From an uncultured Eubacteriales bacterium (GTDB lineage Bacteria; Bacillota; Clostridia; Oscillospirales; Oscillospiraceae), in the NCBI GenBank assembly GCA_900317905.1, contig ONIN01000006.1:21575-85574 (forward strand): a stretch of 64,000 nt of DNA, read 5' to 3'. Below are positions 58,808 to 64,000 of this stretch, piece after piece (position 1 is the stretch's first letter; every line of letters begins with the position of its first letter). The translations under genes and the position numbers were made by a program. The notes beneath the pieces are model-generated. The model searched no databases and was not told the DNA's origin. It saw nothing but the letters and a program-made list of their open reading frames with translations.

Positions 58808-60574
58808 ATGGACATTCTTGAATATCTGAAAAGCGGCAGCCGGCTGATCTTCGACGGCGCCATGGCTACGTTTTTTAATAGTATCCCCGGGAGAGAGCAG
58901 ATCCGCAGCGACACTGCCAACGTGGCGCATCCGGAGGAAATCCTGGGCATCCACCGCGGCTATCTGGAGGCCGGGGCCCAGGCCCTCAAAACAAACACCT
59001 ACGGCGCCAGCGAGGACTTCGCCTCCGGCCGCATGGAGGATGGCGAGGCCTTCCTCCGCGTCGGCTGCAGACTGGCACTGGAGGCCGCCGCGCCCTTTGA
59101 CGCGCTGGCTTTCGGCGATCTGGGCCCGGCGCCCCAGGGCGGATTTCTCACCCCGGCGGAGAGCTACTGCCGCGCCATCGACATCATGCTGGAGGAAGGG
59201 CTCCGCTGCTTCCTTTTGGAGACCCTGGGCTCCGATGACGGCATCCCCGAGGCGGCCCGGCATCTGAAAGAGAAGTGCCCGGAGGCGTTTTTGATCACCT
59301 CCTTCACCGTGGGCTACGACGGCGTCAGCCGCGACGGTATTCTGGGCAAGGATCTCTACCAGCGCGGCTGCGCCGTTCCTGAGATCGACGTGGTGGGCTT
59401 CAACTGCGGCTCCGGCCCTCATCATCTGCTGGAGTTCCTGAGAACGCTGGATCTGGACGGCAGCCGTCCCATGTCCGTCATGCCCAACGCCGGCAACCCC
59501 ACCATCATCGGCCATCAGGCGGTCTACCACGGCACGCCGGAGTACTTCGCCGGAAAGATGCAGCAGATCGCGGCCCTGCCCGGTGTGCAGATCGTGGGCG
59601 GCTGCTGCGGCACCACCCCGGAGCACATCGAGGAAATGATCGCGGAGCTGAAACGCAATCCGCCGGTGTCCGTTCAGGTCACGCCGAGGAGCGAGACCGA
59701 AAGCCAGCGCAAGGCCGACCCCAACCCCTTCTGGGAGAAGCTGGAGCGTGGCGAGCGGGTGGTGGCTGTGGAGCTGGATCCGCCGGTAGACGACGAGGTG
59801 GGCTTCTTCCTCGACGGCGTCCGCACCCTGAAAAACGCCGGGGCAGACATCGTGACCATCGCCGACTGCCCCATCGGCAGACCCCGGGCCGACAGCAGCA
59901 TCCTGGCCTCCAAGGTGCGCCGGGAGCTGGACATGGAGCCGCTGCCCCACATGACTTGCCGCGACCGAAACCTCAATGCCACCAAGGCGCTGCTGCTGGG
60001 TCTCACCATCGAAGGCGTCCACAACGTCCTGCTGGTCACCGGCGACCCGATCCCCTCTGAAAACCGCGATGAGGTCAAGAGCGTTTTCAACTTCAACTCC
60101 CGCAAGCTGGCACGCTTCGTCACCGGCCTGAACGAGACCACCTTCCGCACGCCCTTCCGGGTCTTCGCGGCGCTGAACGTGAATGCCAGGAATTTTGACA
60201 TTCAGCTGCGCATGGCCCAGGAGAAGGAGGAGGCGGGGGTTTCCGGCTTCCTGACCCAGCCGGTGCTGTCTCCCGAGGGACTGGAAAACCTCCAGCGCGC
60301 CAGAGAGACCCTCAGCGGCAAGCTGCTGGGCGGCATTTTCCCGGTGGTGAGCCACCGCAACGCGCTCTTTTTAAATAATGAGATCGCCGGCATGCGCGTC
60401 AGCCAGGAGATCATCGACCGCTACGCCGGAAAAGACCGGGACGAGGCCGAGGCCCTGGCCGTGGAGATCTCCGCCGAGATCGCAGAGAAGATCAAGCCCT
60501 ACACCGACGGGCTCTATCTCATGACCCCCTTCAAACGGGTGCCCCTGATCGAGAAGATCATGAAAGCGATCTGA
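58808..60574 (+). CDS. Bifunctional homocysteine S-methyltransferase/MTHFR
   Basis: A 588-residue fusion. Residues 1-285 are a homocysteine methyltransferase barrel with zinc ligands in GGCCGTTPEH (about 264). Residues about 300-588 are a 5,10-methylenetetrahydrofolate reductase (MetF) domain (VVAVELDPP, VLLVTGDPI, SGFLTQPVL). This is the Firmicutes YitJ-type arrangement. MTHFR supplies the 5-methyl-THF used by MetH immediately upstream (23-nt gap). The methyltransferase half may use methyl-THF/cobalamin via MetH or another methyl donor. It completes a three-gene methyl-transfer operon. Confidence 0.92.
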   Translation: MDILEYLKSGSRLIFDGAMATFFNSIPGREQIRSDTANVAHPEEILGIHRGYLEAGAQALKTNTYGASEDFASGRMEDGEAFLRVGCRLALEAAAPFDALAFGDLGPAPQGGFLTPAESYCRAIDIMLEEGLRCFLLETLGSDDGIPEAARHLKEKCPEAFLITSFTVGYDGVSRDGILGKDLYQRGCAVPEIDVVGFNCGSGPHHLLEFLRTLDLDGSRPMSVMPNAGNPTIIGHQAVYHGTPEYFAGKMQQIAALPGVQIVGGCCGTTPEHIEEMIAELKRNPPVSVQVTPRSETESQRKADPNPFWEKLERGERVVAVELDPPVDDEVGFFLDGVRTLKNAGADIVTIADCPIGRPRADSSILASKVRRELDMEPLPHMTCRDRNLNATKALLLGLTIEGVHNVLLVTGDPIPSENRDEVKSVFNFNSRKLARFVTGLNETTFRTPFRVFAALNVNARNFDIQLRMAQEKEEAGVSGFLTQPVLSPEGLENLQRARETLSGKLLGGIFPVVSHRNALFLNNEIAGMRVSQEIIDRYAGKDRDEAEALAVEISAEIAEKIKPYTDGLYLMTPFKRVPLIEKIMKAI

Positions 60575-60688
60575 GACACGAAACCACAACATATCGTGCC
60601 GATTTTGAAAAAAGATCTACATCTTCGATTCTCTCCATTTTCCACAAAAATGGAGAGAAAATTTCTGCAAAAAAGTAGAAAAATTTTC

Positions 60689-60717
60689 TTGACATTTGTT
60701 AGACGGTCTGATATTCT
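60689..60717 (+). promoter_or_regulatory. Promoter of the S10 ribosomal protein operon
   Basis: Perfect TTGACA (60689-60694), 17-nt spacer, TATTCT (60712-60717), in an A/T-rich region after the MTHFR gene. It lies 293 nt upstream of rpsJ. Confidence 0.85.
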
Positions 60718-61009
60718 ATGAAAGCGCCTGTGCGAAGATATGGGCGTATTATGCGATGAAGCGGGAGATTGCAGCGAACGCTGGTAACTTCCGTGGAGTA
60801 TGTCCGCTGCGGAGCGATCCGCAGGCAATCGGGCGGCTGAAAGCGCGTACACTGCGTATATCACCCGAACGATGCCGGCTGAAAGGCCGGTAAATATTTC
60901 GGGCGGGGTTTGATACGCACGGTTGAGTGTACAGCTCTTTCACCCGTGCGAACCAAATCTGGCAGAACCCAATGCTGCCAAACAACATTCGTATCGGAGG
61001 AACACACAA
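60718..61009 (+). promoter_or_regulatory. Long structured leader of the S10 operon
   Basis: About 285 nt of untranslated leader with several hairpins: 60807-60824 (CTGCGGA stem closed by a GCGA tetraloop), 60876-60891 (CCGGC stem) and 60917-60949 (GCACGG/CCGTGC). It has no T-run and contains no convincing ORF. In other bacteria such leaders bind a ribosomal protein of the same operon (L4 in E. coli); a similar autoregulatory role is inferred here. Confidence 0.6.
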
Positions 61010-61324
61010 ATGGCAACCAACAAAAAGATGATCCGCATTCGTCTCAAGGCCTATGACCATCAGCTGATCGACAAGGCCGCCGAGAAGATCGTCGAAACCG
61101 CAAAGCGCACGGAAGCCCGGGTCTCCGGCCCCATTCCGCTGCCCACCAAGACTGAGATCGTCACGATCCTGCGCGCTGTCCACAAATATAAAGACAGCCG
61201 CGAGCAGTTTGAGCGCCGCACCCACAAGCGCCTGATCGACATCATGAACCCGACCCAGAAGACGGTCGAGGCTCTGACCACTCTGGAGCTGCCTGCGGGC
61301 GTCGAGATCGACATCAAACTCTAA
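61010..61324 (+). CDS. rpsJ: 30S ribosomal protein S10
   Basis: A 104-residue S10 (NusE) of the 30S head and of transcription antitermination complexes. The conserved core [20 protein letters not shown], the GPIPLPTK loop and [18 protein letters not shown] are all present. The ATG at 61010 follows CGGAGG. It is the first gene of the S10 operon, in the standard bacterial order. The next gene follows after an unusually long 116-nt gap. Confidence 0.97.
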   Translation: MATNKKMIRIRLKAYDHQLIDKAAEKIVETAKRTEARVSGPIPLPTKTEIVTILRAVHKYKDSREQFERRTHKRLIDIMNPTQKTVEALTTLELPAGVEIDIKL

Positions 61325-61440
61325 ACCATTAACCCACTCACTACCCATCCCGCAGCTTGCGAATGCGGGCGGGTCAAGTCAGAAGCCTCTGTCGGCAAAG
61401 CCGTTAAGCGGTCTGACCAATAACCTGAAGGAGGATACCT

Positions 61441-62160
61441 ATGAAACATGCCATCATTGGCAAGAAGGTCGGCATGACGCAGATCTTCGATGAAGCAGGC
61501 AAGGTCGTTCCCGTCACTGTGATCGAGGCCGGCCCCTGCACGGTCACCGCGAAGGCGACCGCAGAAAAGGAAGGCTATGACGCCGTCCAGCTCGGCTACG
61601 AGGACGTTGCCGAGAAGAAGCTGACCAAGCCGGAGAAGGGCCACCTGGACAAGGCCGGCGTTGGTTACAAGAAGCACCTCAAGGAGTTCCGTCTCGAGGA
61701 TTGCGCCGCTCTGAATGTGGGCGATGTTGTGAAGGCCGACGTGTTCGCCGAGGGCGACAAGGTCGACGTGACCGGCATCAGCAAGGGCAAGGGCTACGCC
61801 GGCGTCGTCAAGCGCTTCGGCCAGGGCCGTACCCCCACCACCCACGGCGGCGGCCCTGTCCACCGTCACGCTGGCTCCATGGGCTCCAGCACCGATCCCT
61901 CCCGCATCTTCCCCGGCAAAAAGCAGGCCGGCCACATGGGCGTGGAGCAGGTCACCGTGCAGAACCTTGACATCGTTAAGGTCGACCCCGAGCTCAATAT
62001 GATCGTCATCCGCGGCGCCATCCCCGGCCCCAAGGGCGGCATCGTGTACGTGAAGAGCACCGTCAAGAAGCTCATCGTCAAGAAGGGCGACGCTGGTGTC
62101 TCCTCCAACCCGCAGAAGGCTTCCGGCCGCAACCCGCAGAAGGCTTCCGCCAGAAAGTAA
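61441..62160 (+). CDS. rplC: 50S ribosomal protein L3
   Basis: A 239-residue L3. The N-terminal [20 protein letters not shown] and the central [20 protein letters not shown] loop near the peptidyl transferase centre are conserved. The C-terminus carries an extra basic tail with a duplicated [16 protein letters not shown] unit beyond the usual end of L3 (about 210 residues). The ribosome binding site GAAGGAGG is strong. Confidence 0.97.
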   Translation: MKHAIIGKKVGMTQIFDEAGKVVPVTVIEAGPCTVTAKATAEKEGYDAVQLGYEDVAEKKLTKPEKGHLDKAGVGYKKHLKEFRLEDCAALNVGDVVKADVFAEGDKVDVTGISKGKGYAGVVKRFGQGRTPTTHGGGPVHRHAGSMGSSTDPSRIFPGKKQAGHMGVEQVTVQNLDIVKVDPELNMIVIRGAIPGPKGGIVYVKSTVKKLIVKKGDAGVSSNPQKASGRNPQKASARK

Positions 62161-62178
62161 GGAAAGGAGAGATAGAAC

Positions 62179-62802
62179 ATGCCGAACGCAAAGCTTTTCA
62201 ACATGGCCGCCGAGAATATCGGCGAGGTTACGCTCTCCGATGCTGTTTTCGGGGTGGAACCGAACAAGTCCGTGCTGCATGACGCAGTGAAGAATCACCT
62301 GGCCAACTGCCGTCAGGGCACCCAGAGTGCGCTGACCAAGGGCGAAGTGAGCTACACCACCGCCAAGCCCTGGCGCCAGAAGGGCACCGGCCGCGCCCGC
62401 GCCGGTTACAAGGGCTCTCCCGTGTGGACCCACGGTGGTATCGCCTTTGCTCCGAAGCCCCGTGATTACAGCTACACCCTCAACAAGAAGGTTCGCCGCC
62501 TGGCTCTGAAGAGCGCTCTGAGCGCCAAGGCCGCCGAGGGTGCCATCTACGTGATCGACAACCTCCACATGGACGAGATCAAGACCAAGGCCTTCCAGAG
62601 CTTCCTTTCCAAGCTCGGCGTCGAGGGCAAGGCGCTTGTCATCACCGAGAACGTGGACGAAGTCATCGTCAAGAGCTCCCGCAACATCCCCGGCGTGACC
62701 AGCACCACGGCCACCATCATCAGCCCCTACACGGTGCTGAACAACCGCGCTCTGATCGTCGATCAGGCCGCGCTGAAGAAAATCGAGGAGGTGTTCGCAT
62801 GA
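62179..62802 (+). CDS. rplD: 50S ribosomal protein L4
   Basis: A 207-residue L4, lining the exit tunnel. The extended loop KPWRQKGTGRARAGYKGSPV is intact and ITENVDEVIVKSSRNIPGV is in the C-terminal globular domain. In some bacteria L4 represses its own operon; the structured leader upstream makes this possible here. Its stop overlaps the L23 start by 4 nt (ATGA). Confidence 0.96.
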   Translation: MPNAKLFNMAAENIGEVTLSDAVFGVEPNKSVLHDAVKNHLANCRQGTQSALTKGEVSYTTAKPWRQKGTGRARAGYKGSPVWTHGGIAFAPKPRDYSYTLNKKVRRLALKSALSAKAAEGAIYVIDNLHMDEIKTKAFQSFLSKLGVEGKALVITENVDEVIVKSSRNIPGVTSTTATIISPYTVLNNRALIVDQAALKKIEEVFA

Positions 62803-63095
62803 AAACCGCTTACGACGTGATCCTCCGCCCGATCATCACCGAGCAGTCCATGGAGGACATCGACATCAAGAAGTACGTTTTTGAGGTCGCCCCCACCGCC
62901 GGCAAGATCGAGATCAAGAAGGCCATCGAAGAGATCTTCGACGTGAAGGTCATCAAGGTGACCACCACTTATATTCACCCGAAAGAGAAGCGCCAGGGTG
63001 CGCAGCCTGCCGGCTACACCGCCAAGCGCAAGAAGGCGGTTGTCAAGCTCAGCGCCGATTCGAAGAACATCGAGCTCTTCGAGGGCATGGTGTAA
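62799..63095 (+). CDS. rplW: 50S ribosomal protein L23
   Basis: A 98-residue L23 at the tunnel exit, docking site for trigger factor and SRP. It has VILRPIITEQSM at the N-terminus and KYVFEVAPTAGKIEIKKAIE. It overlaps rplD by 4 nt, indicating translational coupling. Confidence 0.96.
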   Translation: MKTAYDVILRPIITEQSMEDIDIKKYVFEVAPTAGKIEIKKAIEEIFDVKVIKVTTTYIHPKEKRQGAQPAGYTAKRKKAVVKLSADSKNIELFEGMV

Positions 63096-63109
63096 GGAGG
63101 TAAAGAGGA

Positions 63110-63946
63110 ATGTCTATTAAAACTTATAAGCCTACTACACCCGCCCGCCGCAACATGACGGTTTCCGGCTTCGACGGTGTCGACAAGCACGCCAAGCCGC
63201 AGAAGGAGCTCGTAGAGGTTCTCAAGAAGCACTCCGGCCGCAACAGCTACGGCCGCATCACCGTTCGCCACCAGGGCGGCGGCAACCGCAGAAAGTACCG
63301 CGTCATCGACTTCAAGCGCAACAAGCTGGACATGAGCGCCAGCGTCCTGCGTCTGGAGTATGACCCCAACCGCAGCGCTTTCATCGCGCTGGTGGAGTAT
63401 GAAGACGGCGAGCGCCGCTACATTCTGGCTCCTGTGGGCCTGAAGGTTGGCGACACCATCGTCTCCTCCGCTGCTGCCGACATCAAGCCCGGCAACGCGC
63501 TGCCTCTGGCCAACATCCCCGTGGGTACTGTCATCCACAACATCGAGATGTACCCCGGCAAGGGCGCTCAGCTCGTCCGCTCCGCCGGCGTCGCTGCGCA
63601 GCTGATGGCCAAGGAGAACGGCATGGCGACCGTGCGTCTGCCCAGCGGTGAGTTCCGCAAGGTTCGCATCAACTGCTTTGCCACCATCGGCCAGGTCGGC
63701 AACGTCGACCACGCCAACATCTCCATCGGTAAGGCCGGCCGCAAACGTCACATGGGCATCCGTCCCACCGTCCGCGGCTCCGTCATGAACCCGAACGACC
63801 ACCCCCACGGCGGCGGCGAGGGCAAGAGCCCTGTCGGTCGTCCCGGCCCTGTTACCCCCTGGGGTAAGCCGGCCATGGGTTACAAGACCCGCAAGAAGAA
63901 AAACGCCAGCGACAAGTATATTGTCAAGCGCCGCAACGCGAAGTAA
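63110..63946 (+). CDS. rplB: 50S ribosomal protein L2
   Basis: A 278-residue L2, required for subunit joining and peptidyl transferase activity. It has [36 protein letters not shown] and the C-terminal [19 protein letters not shown], which contains the functionally important His in the preceding NDHPHGG. Length and order are standard. Confidence 0.97.
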   Translation: MSIKTYKPTTPARRNMTVSGFDGVDKHAKPQKELVEVLKKHSGRNSYGRITVRHQGGGNRRKYRVIDFKRNKLDMSASVLRLEYDPNRSAFIALVEYEDGERRYILAPVGLKVGDTIVSSAAADIKPGNALPLANIPVGTVIHNIEMYPGKGAQLVRSAGVAAQLMAKENGMATVRLPSGEFRKVRINCFATIGQVGNVDHANISIGKAGRKRHMGIRPTVRGSVMNPNDHPHGGGEGKSPVGRPGPVTPWGKPAMGYKTRKKKNASDKYIVKRRNAK

Positions 63947-63960
63947 GGAGGAGTTAAACA

Positions 63961-64000
63961 ATGAGCAGAAGTGTCAAAAAAGGCCCGTTCGCCGCTCCGG
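63961..64000 (+). CDS. rpsS: 30S ribosomal protein S19, 5' end only
   Basis: The window ends 40 nt into this gene. The visible start MSRSVKKGPFAAP is the highly conserved beginning of S19. The ATG follows AAGGAGG, 14 nt after rplB, as expected for the S10 operon order. Confidence 0.93.
   Translation, partial: MSRSVKKGPFAAP

Noticed and set aside
61325-61440. A possible small gene in the rpsJ-rplC gap
   Set aside because: No frame with a ribosome binding site; only weak inverted repeats are present in the 116-bp gap.

Overview
The window reads as a chromosomal segment of a G+C-rich, low-oxygen Clostridia, most likely an Oscillospiraceae-type gut bacterium. The reasons are Gram-positive style lipoproteins (LAAC and LVAC lipoboxes), a BspA/S-layer-homology surface protein, strong AGGAGG ribosome binding sites, abundant intrinsic terminators, an Opp peptide importer, MEP-pathway ispE and the S10 ribosomal operon. 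The family assignment is inference. No phage, integrase, insertion sequence, CRISPR, rRNA or tRNA was recognised.

Layout. (1) 59-13239: a raffinose/sucrose-type utilisation locus. A divergent LacI repressor (-) faces an ABC importer (binding protein, two permeases), a DUF624 membrane protein, GH36 alpha-galactosidase, an amylosucrase-like GH13, GH32 fructosidase, PfkB fructokinase and an MsmK-type ATPase. None of the hydrolases has a signal peptide, so the sugars are apparently imported intact and split inside the cell. (2) 13318-16619: a cytosolic BMP-domain/ParB-like protein, a metallophosphoesterase and an esterase. (3) 16780-19511: a translationally coupled CrtI-like FAD oxidoreductase and an FNR/[2Fe-2S] reductase. 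(4) 19555-22096: one convergent alpha/beta hydrolase, then a three-gene operon of small proteins and an esterase. (5) 22208-28115: oppB-C-D-F-A. (6) 28377-45921: secreted and surface proteins (SpaA-like repeat protein, BspA-LRR/SLH protein, CotH-SGNH fusion, C39-like peptidase) among housekeeping and unknown genes. (7) 45965-52760 (-): the complete F-type ATP synthase operon atpI-B-E-F-[b'-delta-alpha]-G-D-C. (8) 53053-55289: ispE and a polysaccharide deacetylase, followed by an unusual run of hairpins and repeat-like DNA. (9) 55775-60574: a split cobalamin methionine synthase system (separate reactivation domain, MetH core, homocysteine methyltransferase/MTHFR fusion). (10) 60689-64000: promoter, long structured leader and the start of the S10 operon (rpsJ, rplC, rplD, rplW, rplB, rpsS cut by the window edge).

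The standout observation is in the ATP synthase. One uninterrupted 745-codon frame joins a membrane-anchored b-type stator subunit, the C-terminal domain of delta and a full-length alpha subunit, with no linker and without the delta N-terminal domain that normally docks on alpha. A second, free b subunit is encoded just upstream. Because F1 has three alphas but one delta, this raises a stoichiometry problem; an internal ATG exactly at the canonical alpha start may solve it.
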